Assembly: GCF_015672735.1 (NCBI RefSeq)
Contig: NZ_JADABY010000079.1
Coordinates: 19,904-83,903 of the forward strand
Direction: 5' to 3'
Length of the DNA stretch: 64,000 nucleotides
Source: Citrobacter sp. Res13-Sevr-PEB04-36
Lineage (GTDB): Bacteria > Pseudomonadota > Gammaproteobacteria > Enterobacterales > Enterobacteriaceae
A program made the translations under genes and the position numbers. Shown piece by piece: positions 18,586 through 29,106 of the stretch. The notes beneath the pieces are model-generated. The model was not told where the DNA came from and did no database searches. It saw nothing but the letters and a program-made list of their open reading frames with translations. Position 1 is the stretch's first letter. The number at the start of each line of letters is the position of its first letter.

Positions 18586-19289
18586 ACGCGTTCAATCCAG
18601 CGCTCCAGCAGTTCCGGCAACATCAGCGAGATTTCCTGCAATAGCTGCGTGCCCTGCCCTTGCTGGTAATGATTAACATCACGGCTGCTGAACAGCATGA
18701 CGCCAAGGGAACCATCTTGCCCCAGCATCGACATGGCTACCGAACCAACCGCTTTCGCCTCCGGCATCATCACCAGCAGTTCCGGGCCATTGAGCGGACC
18801 CAGATAGTGCTGTGACTGCCCGAGACGCTGAATACGCAGCGGCTCGAAGGCCTGACGACTTAATGCCAGATGGGTAAACTTTGAAGGGGCGCCAAGCCGC
18901 CAGCGATCCGGGAACAGACGAACCGTCGCGCCTGCCAGCCCCAGCTCACGTGCCCAGCGATGAAATCGCATCAGCATATCGTCGAGGCTGCTGGCCGCCG
19001 CCAGCCGTCCTTGCAGATTTAACAGGCGATAAAACAGGCTTTCGTTAGCGTTAGCCTGTTCCATCAATAACGTCATGTTCTCTTCAAGCACGTTGATATG
19101 ATTACGCGCCCGAGCCATATGCCATTCAACTAAAGAGATCGTACCCCGCACCGGGTGCGGGACGCGCATCGCTTCAACCGCTTGCGCATTACGGATAAAA
19201 AACTCAGGGTGACGTTGCAGATATTCGACGACCGCCCGATCGTCAAGTTCCATGAGCGTTTCCTGTAGTTCTTCCCCTGGTTGCTTCAT
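18582..19289 (-). CDS. yigA: DUF484/GAF-like protein YigA
   Basis: A 235-residue DUF484 protein of unknown function, conserved between dapF and xerC in gamma-proteobacteria. An N-terminal helical part ([19 protein letters not shown]) leads into a GAF-like fold with no obvious ligand motif. It overlaps both neighbours by 4 bp, so it is expressed with them. I know of no firm function. Confidence 0.92.
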   Translation of the reverse strand: MKQPGEELQETLMELDDRAVVEYLQRHPEFFIRNAQAVEAMRVPHPVRGTISLVEWHMARARNHINVLEENMTLLMEQANANESLFYRLLNLQGRLAAASSLDDMLMRFHRWARELGLAGATVRLFPDRWRLGAPSKFTHLALSRQAFEPLRIQRLGQSQHYLGPLNGPELLVMMPEAKAVGSVAMSMLGQDGSLGVMLFSSRDVNHYQQGQGTQLLQEISLMLPELLERWIERV

Positions 19290-20110
19290 AGATGAATAAA
19301 TCCGTCGTAGACATGTGCCGCCGGGCCAGTCATATACAACGGATGACCCGGGCCTTTCCAGGCGATATCAAGGCGACCGCCCGGTAGTTCCACGCGCACT
19401 TCTTCTGCCAGCAGGCCCTGCTGAATACCGACAGCGACAGCAGCGCACGCTCCGCTGCCACAGGCCTGCGTTTCACCCGCCCCACGTTCATAGACGCGCA
19501 GCCGGATGTGCTCGCGTTTCACCACTTGCATAAATCCAATATTGGCGCGCTCAGGAAAGCGTTCGTGGCTTTCCAGAACCGGTCCCAGCGTTTCCACCGT
19601 GGCCGTATCCACATCATCAACCTGAATGACACAGTGTGGATTCCCCATTGATACCACGCCGCACAATACTGTCTGCTCAGCCGCCCGCATAATATAGGTC
19701 TTCTCTGCTTTATTGGCGCGAAAAGGCACCTGCGAGGGTTCAAAATTGGGCTCGCCCATATTGACCCGCACCAGCTCATCGTCCGTCACAGTTAATACCA
19801 TGCGGCCATTCGCCGTACTGACGCGGATATCACGTTTATTGGTCAGCCCTTTCAGGCGTACAAAACGCGCAAAACAACGGGCACCGTTACCGCACTGCGA
19901 CACTTCGCTACCGTCAGCATTAAAGATACGGTAATGGAAATCCAGCTCCGGATCATACGGAGGCTCAACCACCAGCAGCTGATCAAATCCCACACCAAGA
20001 TGCCTGTCGGCCAGGCGGCGGATAAGCTCCGGTGAAAAAAAGACATTCTGCGTTACCGCGTCGACGACCATAAAATCGTTGCCAAGGCCATGCATTTTAG
20101 AGAATTGCAT
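19286..20110 (-). CDS. dapF: Diaminopimelate epimerase DapF
   Basis: Converts LL- to meso-diaminopimelate for lysine and peptidoglycan. It has 274 residues. The two catalytic cysteines are visible: SQCGNGARC near residue 73 and [10 protein letters not shown] near 217. [14 protein letters not shown] is the usual N-terminus. It is the second gene of lptM-dapF-yigA-xerC-yigB, 36 bp after lptM. Confidence 0.98.
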   Translation of the reverse strand: MQFSKMHGLGNDFMVVDAVTQNVFFSPELIRRLADRHLGVGFDQLLVVEPPYDPELDFHYRIFNADGSEVSQCGNGARCFARFVRLKGLTNKRDIRVSTANGRMVLTVTDDELVRVNMGEPNFEPSQVPFRANKAEKTYIMRAAEQTVLCGVVSMGNPHCVIQVDDVDTATVETLGPVLESHERFPERANIGFMQVVKREHIRLRVYERGAGETQACGSGACAAVAVGIQQGLLAEEVRVELPGGRLDIAWKGPGHPLYMTGPAAHVYDGFIHL

Positions 20111-20146
20111 CGTTCACTCCGTTCACGCGGGTACAGAGACTTCGCT

Positions 20147-20350
20147 TTAGTAGTTTACCTGGGAAGGCCCATCTCCCGTTGCTCGATCGTTTCGATCGGG
20201 CACTGTGGACTGCGATTGCGTTTCAACTGGCTTCGTCGGTGGCGGCGCGGTTTTATCTGCTGGCGGGAAATAGAGTGGACCTTTCAGACCACAGCCCGTC
20301 AGGCTGAACAGAGTAAGAAGTACAGCGAGTGCCTGAAACACGTTTTTCAT
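20147..20350 (-). CDS. lptM: Lipoprotein LptM (YifL)
   Basis: A 67-residue outer membrane lipoprotein. The signal peptide ends in the lipobox LTGC (Cys19 or 20), followed by GLKGPLYFPP and a proline- and charge-rich tail. E. coli LptM was recently shown to help LptD maturation in the LPS translocon. ATG 20350 (MKNVFQAL) matches E. coli; a longer frame starting 14 codons upstream lacks a signal peptide at its start. Leads the dapF operon. Confidence 0.93.
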   Translation of the reverse strand: MKNVFQALAVLLTLFSLTGCGLKGPLYFPPADKTAPPPTKPVETQSQSTVPDRNDRATGDGPSQVNY

Positions 20351-20489
20351 TATGGATTGCCCGTAAAGTTCATACTTTCTGTTTTCTATCATCGCAGGAG
20401 AAGACGTAAAAGCAAGAGTTTGGCTAAAACTGCAACGTGAATTCTTTCAGGTTATACTCTCGCCATCATGAAAAAACGGAAAAACACCA

Positions 20490-20810
20490 ATGAACGACAG
20501 TGAATTTCACCGCCTTGCCGACACCCTGTGGATGACCATTGAAGAGCGTCTGGACGACTGGGACGGCGACAGCGATATCGACTGCGAGATCAACGGCGGC
20601 GTGCTGACCATCAGCTTTGAAAACGGCAGCAAGATTATTATTAACCGTCAGGAGCCGCTGCATCAGGTGTGGCTGGCGACCAAACAGGGTGGCTACCATT
20701 TTAACTTGAAAGGTGACGAATGGATTTGCGACCGTAGCGGTGAACGCTTCTGGGATCTGCTGGAGCAGGCTGCAACGCAACAGGCGGGAGAAGCCGTGAG
20801 CTTCCGTTGA
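20490..20810 (+). CDS. cyaY: Frataxin homologue CyaY
   Basis: A 106-residue bacterial frataxin that binds iron and tunes IscS-dependent Fe-S cluster assembly. The acidic first helix ([21 protein letters not shown]) forms the iron-binding ridge. W in [13 protein letters not shown] is conserved. It is divergent from lptM and convergent with cyaA. Confidence 0.97.
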   Translation: MNDSEFHRLADTLWMTIEERLDDWDGDSDIDCEINGGVLTISFENGSKIIINRQEPLHQVWLATKQGGYHFNLKGDEWICDRSGERFWDLLEQAATQQAGEAVSFR

Positions 20811-20817
20811 GGTTTTG

Positions 20818-20902
20818 TGCCGGATGCGCTTTGCTTATCCGGCCTACCCGTTGCGCGTCAATTGTAGGCCGGATAAGGTGTTTACACCGCCATCCGGCAC
20901 CA
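20818..20902. repeat. BIME between cyaY and cyaA
   Basis: Two opposed REP units: tgccggatgcgctttgctt...ccggcctac, then gtaggccggataagg...catccggca. It fills the gap between two convergent 3' ends. Confidence 0.9.
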
Positions 20903-20905
20903 TAA

Positions 20906-23452
20906 TCACGAAAAATACTGCTGCAACATCGGCGTGTCATTATCCTGATTAGCCGGCGGGACCGGGTTAATCGGCTGGGTACGGAACGGGATAACCTGCG
21001 CACGGCCATCGGTTTTCACAATCTGATAGAACTGCGGCAGATTAAAGTTAATGAAGCTGGAGCCGTAGGTAAAGCGATCGTGCGACGAGGAGTAGAAGCG
21101 GCTGACATCGCGAACCAGCTCTTCTTTGCTGCCTTCGCAATGGTGATACACCTCGACCCGATTACTCTCGTCCAGAATGTAGATATTAAAGCCCTGCTCA
21201 TCACCCGTTTCTTCAAAAAAGAACTGAATGATCCCTTCACTGGCAAAACCATCCACCACCGACGGCAATTTCACGTGGTTAGTCTCAACCTGAACGGAAA
21301 GACCGTGCAGCTTGTTGTGTGAAATCGCGCCGTAAAATTCAATGGCGTTTTCCAGTTTCTGTACCGACACGTTCAAACGCTCAAAGAACAGTCCCCACGT
21401 CTGCCCGGAAACACGCAGCGCTTTGAAACGACCGGTTTCATGGCGCGTACTGGAAAGGCGCAGCTCAATACACTCGGACACCAGTTGCTGAACGCGGGTA
21501 CGGATCAGACCACGTAAATGCTGGCTATAACAGAAGACCTCGACGCTGTCCGGCGGTGCCGCATCTTGATGCATTTTGCCGAGAATCGTTTTTAACGCTT
21601 CAATCATCGCCTGCTCGCCGTTGAAGTGCAGCGTACGCACTTCGTTCCACGAGTTGCGGTACAGCAGATCTACGCTACCGACCAGGCAATTTTGTTCTTC
21701 GCCAAAGCTGAAGACATCCAGCTTGCGGAAATCAAAATGTACCACCTGATTGCGGAATGCCGCCGTCGGGTCGTATTCAAGGTTGACGATAATCGCCAGA
21801 TGGCGAATCTCACACGGGCTGTAGAGTGCTTTTGGCGTCGGTGCCGGTAAACGCAGCGGGAAGTGGTGCGATACGTCGGCGACCATTTCCTGCAGCTTTG
21901 GCAGATCGACAATACCATTGCCCTTAATAAACAAATGCGTACGTGACGTCAGCAGACCGTTAAACCACGCCCACGCCACCAGCTTGTTCAGGTAACGGTT
22001 ATATTCCAGCGGCTGATGGCTGATGATCGAATCCATGTTGGGCGCACGGTTGTAGAGATACCAACCGGAACGGTTAGCACGGCCCGGCGGCACATGGATA
22101 AAGGTCAGATACGGTTCCGAGAGGTCCGGTGAGATCTGCGGGTTCACCAGCGTCACTTTACCCGGCAGGGCTTCAAACGCAGCGTACAGCTTACGGGTCA
22201 AAACACCGATGTCCTGCGGGCTGGCACTGACGCTGAGGTTATTACGGCGCGCAAAGCGGATCAGATTACGGTAGCTCTGCATCATCGCATCGAGCAGTTC
22301 GTTGTGCGCTTCACGTACCTGGTCAATCTTCCAGTTAGCGCGGTTATCCAGCATGGTCAGACGGGCGTCGTCCCAACCCCACTCTTTTACTAACTGACTT
22401 AGCACTTCACGACGCCAGCCCACGCAGGCGCGTTCGCGGCTCAGTTTCTCACACACTTTTAGGTAGAAACATCGACGCACTAAATCGAGGCGCGTCGGAT
22501 CTTCAATTGCCGTGAGGTACTCGGTCACGCGCTCCAGCATCATGCAGTACGGATCGAGACCAAAAGAGACGATCTCGCCGTCGTGCAGGCGCTGTTTAAT
22601 ATCTTTCGCCAACAGGCGTGGATTGGGGTATTCCCAGGAATATGCTTCAAGCAGCAGTGTTTTCAGCACCGCTTTGTACGGGGAGTCGATACTCTTGTAC
22701 AACTGCCAGAGGCTGGCACCAAAGTACTCTTCGGCGGAGAGCGAGCTAAGCCCACCCAGATCCAGCCATTCGTTTGGCGTTAACACCCCTTGCGCGTAGA
22801 GCGTCATGACGTAATCGTCGTAATGCTCTTCTTCTTCGCCCGGCACCATATTCCACAGTATACGTTTGCCCGCGAGGCGCACAGCAGTGCGATAGAACTC
22901 ATCAAGCAACAGGATATGCTGCGTCGAACCACAGTCTTCACCACCCAGACTGCCGCTTTCATTGTGACGGAAACGGTTTTCATCAATCAGGAAGAAGCTG
23001 ACTTCCACGCCCAGCGAGGCTGCCCAGCTTTCCAACAGGCTGCATTTACGCTGCAGCAACTGACGCTCTTCACTATCCAGCCAGGATTGATGGCAAACCC
23101 AGATGTCCAGGTCAGAGGAACAGCTTTGCCCGACTGAAGAAGTGCTGCCCATCGAGTAAACGCCGGTAATTGGCAGTTCGCCCTTCGGGGGGTCCTGCGG
23201 AGACATGCCGCGGTACAGTTCCAGCTCATTCAGATAGTGACGTTGGGTTTCATCAGGCGTGTAAAAGCATATGCCCTTGGGAACGTTACCATCGAGGTAA
23301 CCCGGCATCAGCGGATGGTGATAGTGCAATAATGTCGGCAGCAGACTGTATACCTGCTGGAAAGCAGGGCCCATGGCAGCAAGCGCGCGATCGACACGCA
23401 GTTGATTTATGGCATCCAGTCTCTGTTTCAGAGTCTCAATATAGAGGTACAA
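20906..23452 (-). CDS. cyaA: Class I adenylate cyclase CyaA
   Basis: Makes cAMP for CRP; activity is controlled by phosphorylated EIIA-Glc. It has 848 residues. The N-terminal nucleotidyltransferase active site [18 protein letters not shown] (about residues 97-114) carries the G-S and D-x-D motif. The C-terminal half is regulatory. I chose the TTG at 23452 (TTG-TAC-CTC), the known weak start of E. coli cyaA, because homology begins exactly there. A longer frame continues 22 codons upstream but is not conserved to my knowledge. Confidence 0.97.
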   Translation of the reverse strand: MYLYIETLKQRLDAINQLRVDRALAAMGPAFQQVYSLLPTLLHYHHPLMPGYLDGNVPKGICFYTPDETQRHYLNELELYRGMSPQDPPKGELPITGVYSMGSTSSVGQSCSSDLDIWVCHQSWLDSEERQLLQRKCSLLESWAASLGVEVSFFLIDENRFRHNESGSLGGEDCGSTQHILLLDEFYRTAVRLAGKRILWNMVPGEEEEHYDDYVMTLYAQGVLTPNEWLDLGGLSSLSAEEYFGASLWQLYKSIDSPYKAVLKTLLLEAYSWEYPNPRLLAKDIKQRLHDGEIVSFGLDPYCMMLERVTEYLTAIEDPTRLDLVRRCFYLKVCEKLSRERACVGWRREVLSQLVKEWGWDDARLTMLDNRANWKIDQVREAHNELLDAMMQSYRNLIRFARRNNLSVSASPQDIGVLTRKLYAAFEALPGKVTLVNPQISPDLSEPYLTFIHVPPGRANRSGWYLYNRAPNMDSIISHQPLEYNRYLNKLVAWAWFNGLLTSRTHLFIKGNGIVDLPKLQEMVADVSHHFPLRLPAPTPKALYSPCEIRHLAIIVNLEYDPTAAFRNQVVHFDFRKLDVFSFGEEQNCLVGSVDLLYRNSWNEVRTLHFNGEQAMIEALKTILGKMHQDAAPPDSVEVFCYSQHLRGLIRTRVQQLVSECIELRLSSTRHETGRFKALRVSGQTWGLFFERLNVSVQKLENAIEFYGAISHNKLHGLSVQVETNHVKLPSVVDGFASEGIIQFFFEETGDEQGFNIYILDESNRVEVYHHCEGSKEELVRDVSRFYSSSHDRFTYGSSFINFNLPQFYQIVKTDGRAQVIPFRTQPINPVPPANQDNDTPMLQQYFS

Positions 23453-23846
23453 GACGTATCGCCTGATTTTGCTATCTGGCATGTTGTCGACTGCTGCAGC
23501 GCATGCGCTTACCAACACTCTTCAGCAATTCAGATAAACCGTATGTCAAAAATAACCGTTACCTTTTTTTCGCCGTACTTTTTTTAGGGAGTACCGACGA
23601 AAAAATGGTCTAAAACGTGATCAATTTAACACCTTGCTCATTGACCGTAAAGAAAGATGCGCTACATACAAGTGTAGCACCGTTCGTTGCGTGTAAATTC
23701 CTTCATACGGTCGGGAGGTCTCTCGTCATTAATCACTGCCAGTGATGATGCAGCGCCTTTTCGTCTCACTACGTTTGAGCGTAACGCTGACATCCCTTTG
23801 ATAAGGATGTTAGGATGGTTAATGATTGATAATGACGGTAACAAGC
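23453..23846. other. cyaA-hemC divergent promoter region
   Basis: A 394-bp intergenic region with promoters for cyaA (minus) and the hem operon (plus). Apart from the CRP site listed separately I see AT-rich tracts and a small inverted repeat gctacatacaagtgtagc at about 23658. No gene is evident. Confidence 0.6.
23616..23631 (-). promoter_or_regulatory. CRP site of the cyaA promoter
   Basis: On the minus strand TGTTAAATTGATCACG resembles the CRP consensus TGTGA-N6-TCACA, with the right half stronger. The E. coli cyaA P2 promoter has the same segment, where CRP-cAMP represses, giving negative feedback on cAMP synthesis. Confidence 0.75.
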
Positions 23847-24788
23847 ATGTTAGACAATGTTTTGAGAATTGCCACACGCCAAAGCCCCCTTGCGCTCTGG
23901 CAGGCACATTATGTCAAAGACGCTTTGATGGCAAATCACCCCGGCCTGGTCGTTGAACTGGTCCCTATGGTGACCCGTGGCGACGTGATCCTGGATACCC
24001 CGCTGGCGAAAGTTGGTGGGAAAGGTTTATTTGTCAAAGAGCTGGAAGTCGCGCTGTTGGAAAAACGCGCCGATATCGCCGTGCACTCTATGAAGGATGT
24101 GCCGGTCGAGTTCCCTGAAGGGCTTGGCCTGGTCACTATCTGTGAACGCGAAGACCCACGCGATGCGTTTGTCTCAAATAAATTTAACTCACTGGATGAA
24201 CTCCCGGAAGGTAGCATCGTTGGGACCTCGAGTCTGCGTCGCCAGTGTCAGTTGGCGAAGCAGCGCCCGGATCTTATTATCCGATCGCTGCGTGGCAACG
24301 TGGGTACTCGCTTGAGCAAACTGGATAACGGCGACTATGACGCCATTATTCTCGCCGTCGCCGGGTTAAAACGTTTGGGACTTGAGTCACGCGTCCGGAC
24401 CGCACTACCACCGGAAGTCTCTCTGCCGGCTGTCGGGCAAGGCGCAGTAGGCATAGAATGTCGACTTGACGATCTGCGCACCCAGGCGCTGCTGGCCCCG
24501 CTCAACCATGAAGAAACCGCCCTGCGCGTCAAAGCGGAACGCGCCATGAACACGCGCCTGGAAGGGGGCTGTCAGGTGCCTATTGGCAGCTATGCTGAAC
24601 TCATCAACGGTGAAATTTGGCTACGTGCGCTGGTCGGTGCACCTGATGGGTCGCAGATGGTGTGCGGCGAGCGTCGCGGCGCACCACAGGATGCCGAACA
24701 AATGGGTATTTCTCTGGCGGAAGAACTGTTAGAGAACGGTGCGCGTACCATTCTGGCTGAAGTTTATAACGGAGAAGCACCGGCATGA
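23847..24788 (+). CDS. hemC: Hydroxymethylbilane synthase HemC
   Basis: Porphobilinogen deaminase: joins four porphobilinogens into hydroxymethylbilane. It has 313 residues from ATG 23847 ([19 protein letters not shown]), the E. coli start; further in-frame starts lie just upstream. The cysteine that carries the dipyrromethane cofactor is in [10 protein letters not shown] near residue 242. It is the first gene of hemCDXY and overlaps hemD by 4 bp. Confidence 0.97.
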   Translation: MLDNVLRIATRQSPLALWQAHYVKDALMANHPGLVVELVPMVTRGDVILDTPLAKVGGKGLFVKELEVALLEKRADIAVHSMKDVPVEFPEGLGLVTICEREDPRDAFVSNKFNSLDELPEGSIVGTSSLRRQCQLAKQRPDLIIRSLRGNVGTRLSKLDNGDYDAIILAVAGLKRLGLESRVRTALPPEVSLPAVGQGAVGIECRLDDLRTQALLAPLNHEETALRVKAERAMNTRLEGGCQVPIGSYAELINGEIWLRALVGAPDGSQMVCGERRGAPQDAEQMGISLAEELLENGARTILAEVYNGEAPA

Positions 24789-25525
24789 GTATTCTGGTCA
24801 CCCGCCCGTCTCCCGCAGGGGAAGAGTTAGTGAGCCGTCTGCGCACACTGGGGCAGGTGGCCTGGAGTTTTCCGCTCATTGAGTTTTCGCCGGGTCGGGA
24901 ACTGGCTACGCTAGCCTCCCGACTGTCGGCGCTCACGGAAAACGATCTGGTCTTCGCCCTCTCACAGCACGCCGTTACCTTTGCCGATGCCGAGCTACAG
25001 CAGCAGAGGGCTAGCTGGCCCTCACTTCCGCGCTATTTTGCCATCGGCCGTACAACGGCGCTGGCGCTACATACCGTGAGCGGATGTAATATTCACTATC
25101 CACTGGATCGGGAAATCAGCGAAGTCTTGCTACAATTACCTGAATTACAAAATATTGCGGGAAAACGCGCGCTTATTTTACGCGGCAACGGCGGTCGGGA
25201 GCTGATAGGCGAAACCTTAACTGCTCGTGGTGCCGATGTTTATTTTTGTGAATGTTATCAACGCAGTGCAAAACATTACGATGGTGCAGAAGAGGCGATG
25301 CGCTGGCATTCGCGCGGCGTGACGACGGTGGTTGTCACCAGCGGAGAGATGCTGCAACAGCTCTGGTCGCTTATTCCGCAGTGGTATCGTGAGCACTGGT
25401 TACTACGCTGTCGGCTGCTGGTCGTCAGTGAGCGTCTGGCGCACCTCGCCCGGGAACTGGGCTGGCAAGATATTAAGGTCGCTGATAACGCCGACAACGA
25501 TGCGCTACTGCGCGCATTACAATAA
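24785..25525 (+). CDS. hemD: Uroporphyrinogen-III synthase HemD
   Basis: Cyclises hydroxymethylbilane with inversion of ring D. It has 246 residues, the family length, starting [15 protein letters not shown]. This family is poorly conserved; the N-terminal TRP and the [11 protein letters not shown] segment (near residue 180) fit it. ATGA overlap with hemC indicates coupled translation. Confidence 0.96.
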   Translation: MSILVTRPSPAGEELVSRLRTLGQVAWSFPLIEFSPGRELATLASRLSALTENDLVFALSQHAVTFADAELQQQRASWPSLPRYFAIGRTTALALHTVSGCNIHYPLDREISEVLLQLPELQNIAGKRALILRGNGGRELIGETLTARGADVYFCECYQRSAKHYDGAEEAMRWHSRGVTTVVVTSGEMLQQLWSLIPQWYREHWLLRCRLLVVSERLAHLARELGWQDIKVADNADNDALLRALQ

Positions 25526-25546
25526 CTCTCATAATGGGATGCCATA

Positions 25547-26734
25547 ATGACGGAACAAGAAAAATCCTCCGCCGTGGTTGAAGAGACCAGGGAGGCCGTG
25601 GAAACGACGCCACAGCCAGTCAAAGCAGAAAAAAAGAACCACAACAGCACCGCACTGATCCTGAGCGCAGTGGCGATTGCGATTGCGCTGGCAGCGGGCG
25701 TGGGTCTGTATGGCTGGGGGAAACAGCAGGCAATAACGCAGACCGCAACTAGCGATGCGCTGGCTAATCAGCTCATCGCGCTGCAAAAAGCGCAGGAAAA
25801 TCAGAAGAGCGAACTGGAAGGCATAATTAAACAGCAAGCAACGCAGTTGGATGAAGCCAACCGCCAACAGGCCGCGCTGGTCAAACAGCTTGATGAAGTC
25901 CAGCAAAAAGTTGCCACCATTTCCGGCAGTGATGCCAAAGCCTGGCTGCTGGCGCAGGCTGATTTCCTGGTGAAAATGGCCGGACGTAAATTATGGAGCG
26001 ATCAGGACGTCACGTCTGCGGCAGCACTGCTGAAAAGCGCCGATGCCAGCCTGGCAGACATGAACGACCCCAGTTTGATTACCGCTCGTCGCGCCATCAC
26101 CGATGATATTGCCAGCCTGTCTGCGGTTTCACAGGTCGACTACGACGGCATTATCCTCAAGGTGAATCAACTCTCCAACCAGATTGATAACCTACGCCTG
26201 GCTGACAATGACACCGATGATTCACCGATGGATTCCGACAGCAGCGAGCTTTCCAGCTCCATTAGCGAATGGCGCGTCAATCTACAAAAAAGCTGGCAGA
26301 ACTTTATGGACAGCTTTATTACCATTCGCCGTCGCGATGAAACCGCCGTCCCGCTGCTGGCACCGAATCAGGACGTTTACCTGCGTGAAAATATCCGTTC
26401 TCGCCTGCTAGTCGCCGCACAGGCCGTGCCGCGTCATCAGGAAGAAACCTGGCGCCAGGCGCTGGAAAATGTCTCCACCTGGGTACGTGCCTACTACGAC
26501 ACCGACGATGCCACCACCAAAGCGTTTCTTGACGAAGTGGATCAGTTGAGCCAGCAAAGCATCAGTATGAACGTGCCAGACACGCTGCAGAGCCAGGCTA
26601 TTATCGAGAAGCTCATGCAGACCCGCGTACGTAATTTACTGGCCCAGCCGACAACCTCTCCAGCCGAGGCTGAAACTGCACCTGCACCTGCACCTCAGGC
26701 TGACACGCCGGCAACCGCGACGCAGGGAGAATAA
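25547..26734 (+). CDS. hemX: HemX, membrane protein of the hem operon
   Basis: A 395-residue protein once called uroporphyrinogen III methyltransferase; that activity is doubtful. There is one transmembrane helix near residues 36-58 ([16 protein letters not shown]). A long coiled coil follows ([14 protein letters not shown]... to QQKVATIS). The C-terminal tail is rich in Ala, Pro and Thr ([13 protein letters not shown]), partly repetitive in DNA. It overlaps hemY by one base. Confidence 0.95.
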   Translation: MTEQEKSSAVVEETREAVETTPQPVKAEKKNHNSTALILSAVAIAIALAAGVGLYGWGKQQAITQTATSDALANQLIALQKAQENQKSELEGIIKQQATQLDEANRQQAALVKQLDEVQQKVATISGSDAKAWLLAQADFLVKMAGRKLWSDQDVTSAAALLKSADASLADMNDPSLITARRAITDDIASLSAVSQVDYDGIILKVNQLSNQIDNLRLADNDTDDSPMDSDSSELSSSISEWRVNLQKSWQNFMDSFITIRRRDETAVPLLAPNQDVYLRENIRSRLLVAAQAVPRHQEETWRQALENVSTWVRAYYDTDDATTKAFLDEVDQLSQQSISMNVPDTLQSQAIIEKLMQTRVRNLLAQPTTSPAEAETAPAPAPQADTPATATQGE

Positions 26735-27936
26735 TGATGCTAAAAGTATTATTGCTCTTTGTGCTACTGATCGCTGGGATCGTCATTGGCCCGATGATCG
26801 CCGGTCATCAGGGATACGTGCTGATCCAGACAGACAACTACAACATCGAAACCAGCGTGACCGGCCTGGTGATCATCCTGATCGTCGCCATGGTCATTCT
26901 GTTTGCGATTGAATGGCTGCTGCGCCGTATTTTCCGTACCGGTGCGCATACCCGCGGCTGGTTTGTTGGTCGCAAGCGCCGCCGTGCACGTAAGCAGACC
27001 GAACAGGCATTACTCAAGCTGGCAGAAGGCGACTATCAGCAGGTTGAAAAACTGATGTCGAAAAATGCCGATCACGCAGAACAGCCGGTAGTGAATTACC
27101 TTCTGGCGGCAGAAGCGGCTCAACAGCGTGGTGATGAAGCTCGGGCCAACCAGCACCTCGAACGCGCAGCGGAACTGGCCGGGAACGATACGATCCCGGT
27201 GGAGATCGCTCGAGTTCGTCTGCAGCTGGCGCGCAATGAAAATCATGCCGCACGCCACAGCATCGACAAGCTGCTGGAAGTGACTCCGCGTCACCCGGAA
27301 GTGCTGCGTCTGGCTGAGCAGGCTTACATTCGCACCGGCGCATGGAGTTCCTTACTGGATATCATTCCTTCTATGGCCAAAGCGCGAGTGGGTGATGAAG
27401 AGCATCGCGCCATGCTGGAGCAACAAGCCTGGGTGGGCCTGATGGATCAAGTTCGTGCCGATCAAGGCAGCGAAGGGTTACGCGCATGGTGGAAAAACCA
27501 GAACCGTAAAACCCGTCATCAGGTTGCTCTGCAGGTGGCCATGGCTGAGCATCTGATTGAGTGTGACGATCACGACACAGCACAGCAAATCATTATCGAG
27601 GGTCTGAAACGTCAGTATGACGATCGCCTGGTGCTGCCAATACCGCGTCTGAAAACCAACAACCCTGAGCAAATAGAAAAAGTGCTGCGTCAGCAGATTA
27701 AAGCCGTGGGCGATCGCCCGCTTCTGTGGAGTACGCTCGGTCAGTCATTGATGAAGCACGGTGAATGGCAGGAGGCAACGCTCGCCTTCCGTGCAGCCCT
27801 TAAACAGCGTCCGGATGCCTACGACTACGCCTGGCTCGCCGACGCGCTGGACAGACTGCATCAGCCGGAAGAAGCCGCCACCATGCGTCGTGATGGCCTG
27901 ATGTTGACGTTGCAGAACAACAACTCCCCGCAGTAA
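26734..27936 (+). CDS. hemY: HemY, TPR-containing membrane protein
   Basis: A 400-residue inner membrane protein with two N-terminal helices (about 1-25 and 40-65), a basic segment (RKRRRARK) and tetratricopeptide repeats to the C-terminus. Despite the name it is not the Bacillus-type protoporphyrinogen oxidase. It may organise haem or cell-envelope steps, but its role is unsettled. Last gene of hemCDXY; a REP element follows. Confidence 0.95.
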   Translation: MMLKVLLLFVLLIAGIVIGPMIAGHQGYVLIQTDNYNIETSVTGLVIILIVAMVILFAIEWLLRRIFRTGAHTRGWFVGRKRRRARKQTEQALLKLAEGDYQQVEKLMSKNADHAEQPVVNYLLAAEAAQQRGDEARANQHLERAAELAGNDTIPVEIARVRLQLARNENHAARHSIDKLLEVTPRHPEVLRLAEQAYIRTGAWSSLLDIIPSMAKARVGDEEHRAMLEQQAWVGLMDQVRADQGSEGLRAWWKNQNRKTRHQVALQVAMAEHLIECDDHDTAQQIIIEGLKRQYDDRLVLPIPRLKTNNPEQIEKVLRQQIKAVGDRPLLWSTLGQSLMKHGEWQEATLAFRAALKQRPDAYDYAWLADALDRLHQPEEAATMRRDGLMLTLQNNNSPQ

Positions 27937-27943
27937 TTCCCTC

Positions 27944-27974
27944 TTGCCCGGTGGCGCTTCGCTTACCGGGCAAT
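27944..27974. repeat. Single REP-like hairpin after hemY
   Basis: ttgcccggtggcgcttcgcttaccgggcaa forms one imperfect palindrome immediately 3' of hemY and directly before an ERIC repeat. It may protect the hem mRNA 3' end. Confidence 0.75.
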
Positions 27975-27977
27975 CGT

Positions 27978-28179
27978 ATACACAAAATCATTCAAGATGC
28001 ATCAAGGCGGCAAGTCCGGGAATCCCCAAGAGCTTACATAAGTAAGTGACTGGGGTGACAAATCTGTCAGGAACAGATTTGAACGCTGCTTGCGGCGGCC
28101 CCGTAGGGATGAGGCCCAGGGATGGGCCAAATAACCCAGGCGTAGCCAACAAAGAGGCAGCTTGAAGGATGACGTGTAT
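27978..28179. repeat. ERIC repeat with an internal insertion of about 75 bp
   Basis: About 202 bp with ERIC ends (atacac/gtgtat) and the core agcttacataagtaagtgactggggtga. The central part is interrupted after 'ggggtgac' by a segment of about 75 bp that holds its own hairpin (aaatctgt...acagattt) and a G/C-rich stretch, before the usual tagccaac...gcagcttgaagg. ERICs with extra internal sequence are known in enterobacteria. It ends 7 bp from the GlmZ terminator run. Confidence 0.88.
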
Positions 28180-28185
28180 ATGCAT

Positions 28186-28391
28186 AAAAAAACGCCCGCT
28201 TCTTTCGGAGCAGGCGTTAAACAGGTCTGTATGACAACATAAATGGGTGCTTCACTCAACGTTATGTCCATGGTGTTTGATGAGGCTAACGCGACATCTG
28301 TCAGTGGACGATAAGCACCGTAAACGGCTCTGCGTCATTCCTGAGTTTATGAGGCCAGATGGCGAACATAAGAGATGGAATGAGCATCTAC
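28186..28391 (-). ncRNA. glmZ: Small regulatory RNA GlmZ
   Basis: A 206-nt RNA on the minus strand that starts GTAGATGCTCATTCCATC and ends in the terminator CGCCTGCTCCGAAAGAAGCG with a T-run. It matches E. coli GlmZ as I recall it along most of its length. GlmZ with Hfq activates glmS translation; RapZ and RNase E inactivate it, and GlmY protects it. It lies convergent with hemY. A sigma-54-type promoter sits at the right distance upstream. Confidence 0.95.
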
Positions 28392-28402
28392 GTGCATATT
28401 AT

Positions 28403-28418
28403 TGCACAAGACATGCCA
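28403..28418 (-). promoter_or_regulatory. Sigma-54 promoter of glmZ
   Basis: On the minus strand TGGCATGTCTTGTGCA has GG and GC separated by exactly 10 bp, the sigma-54 -24/-12 spacing. The GC lies about 13 nt before the GlmZ start. Sigma-54 and GlrR control of glmZ is known in enterics. I could not find convincing GlrR sites by eye. Confidence 0.75.
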
Positions 28419-28541
28419 TTATTGCACTGCAAAAACCCGGTATTCGGACTTTTTAAGACATCAGGTATTTCAGGGGGTTTTGGCGCTATCACACGGCGTT
28501 TGCTATGTGTAAGTGCTTGAAAGAAAGGAAAATCAGAAAAC

Positions 28542-28565
28542 AAAAAACCCCGCCGAAGCGGGGTT
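28542..28565 (-). terminator. Terminator of the argX-hisR-leuT-proM operon
   Basis: On the minus strand ACCCCGC-TTCG-GCGGGGT is followed by TTTTTTG, seven bases past the proM 3' end. Confidence 0.9.
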
Positions 28566-28571
28566 CAAAAT

Positions 28572-28648
28572 TGGTCGGCGAGAGAGGATTCGAACCTCCG
28601 ACCCACTGGTCCCAAACCAGTTGCGCTACCAAGCTGCGCTACTCGCCG
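28572..28648 (-). tRNA. proM: tRNA-Pro (anticodon TGG)
   Basis: 77 nt including encoded CCA. The cloverleaf is complete, with CGGCGAG pairing with CTCGCCG and the T arm GGTTCGAATCC. The anticodon loop TTTGGGA gives TGG. Last gene of a four-tRNA operon. Confidence 0.97.
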
Positions 28649-28689
28649 TTTTACTGCTTTTTGAATTTTTAGTTCAATTCTTTAAGTCG

Positions 28690-28775
28690 TGGTGCGAGGG
28701 GGGGGACTCGAACCCCCACATCCTAAGGACACTAACACCTGAAGCTAGCGCGTCTACCAATTCCGCCACCTTCGC
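28690..28775 (-). tRNA. leuT: tRNA-Leu (anticodon CAG)
   Basis: 86 nt including CCA. It has a long variable arm, as expected for a class II tRNA (TGTCCTTAGGACG). The anticodon region CTTCAGGT gives CAG. The T arm is unusually G/C rich (GGGGGTTCGAGTCCCCCC). Confidence 0.97.
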
Positions 28776-28795
28776 ATTTCACAACTTTAAATTAA

Positions 28796-28871
28796 TGGGG
28801 TGGCTAATGGGATTCGAACCCACGACAACTGGAATCACAATCCAGGGCTCTACCAACTGAGCTATAGCCAC
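28796..28871 (-). tRNA. hisR: tRNA-His (anticodon GTG)
   Basis: 76 nt with CCA. The acceptor GTGGCTA pairs with TAGCCAC, and the leading G supplies the extra G-1 of tRNA-His. The anticodon loop ATTGTGAT gives GTG. Confidence 0.97.
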
Positions 28872-28927
28872 CACTGCAAATCTTTTACGCGGTATTAAAA
28901 CCACCGCAGCTCTGGCACCCTACTAAA

Positions 28928-29004
<77 letters not shown>

Positions 29005-29025
29005 TTAGCGCCGTTGCGGGGCTGG

Positions 29026-29054
29026 ATATTACGGAGGTCTCGGTCTGCTGTCTA
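29026..29054 (-). promoter_or_regulatory. Promoter of the tRNA operon
   Basis: On the minus strand TAGACA, 17 bp, then TAATAT, followed by a G/C-rich discriminator (CCAGCCCCGC). That is the arrangement expected for a growth-rate and ppGpp-regulated stable RNA promoter. Confidence 0.75.
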
Positions 29055-29106
29055 GTGCTTTTTTAAAATAAATTATCGTTTGGTCATGGTTTGTGCGTTT
29101 TGTCGC

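Noticed and set aside
27988..28271. Minus-strand frames over the ERIC and GlmZ
   Set aside because: They lie inside a non-coding repeat and a recognised sRNA.
28513..28860. Plus-strand frame of 115 codons across the tRNA genes
   Set aside because: It is made of antisense tRNA sequence (repeated RIRTSDP and GFEPTT phrases), a known annotation artefact.
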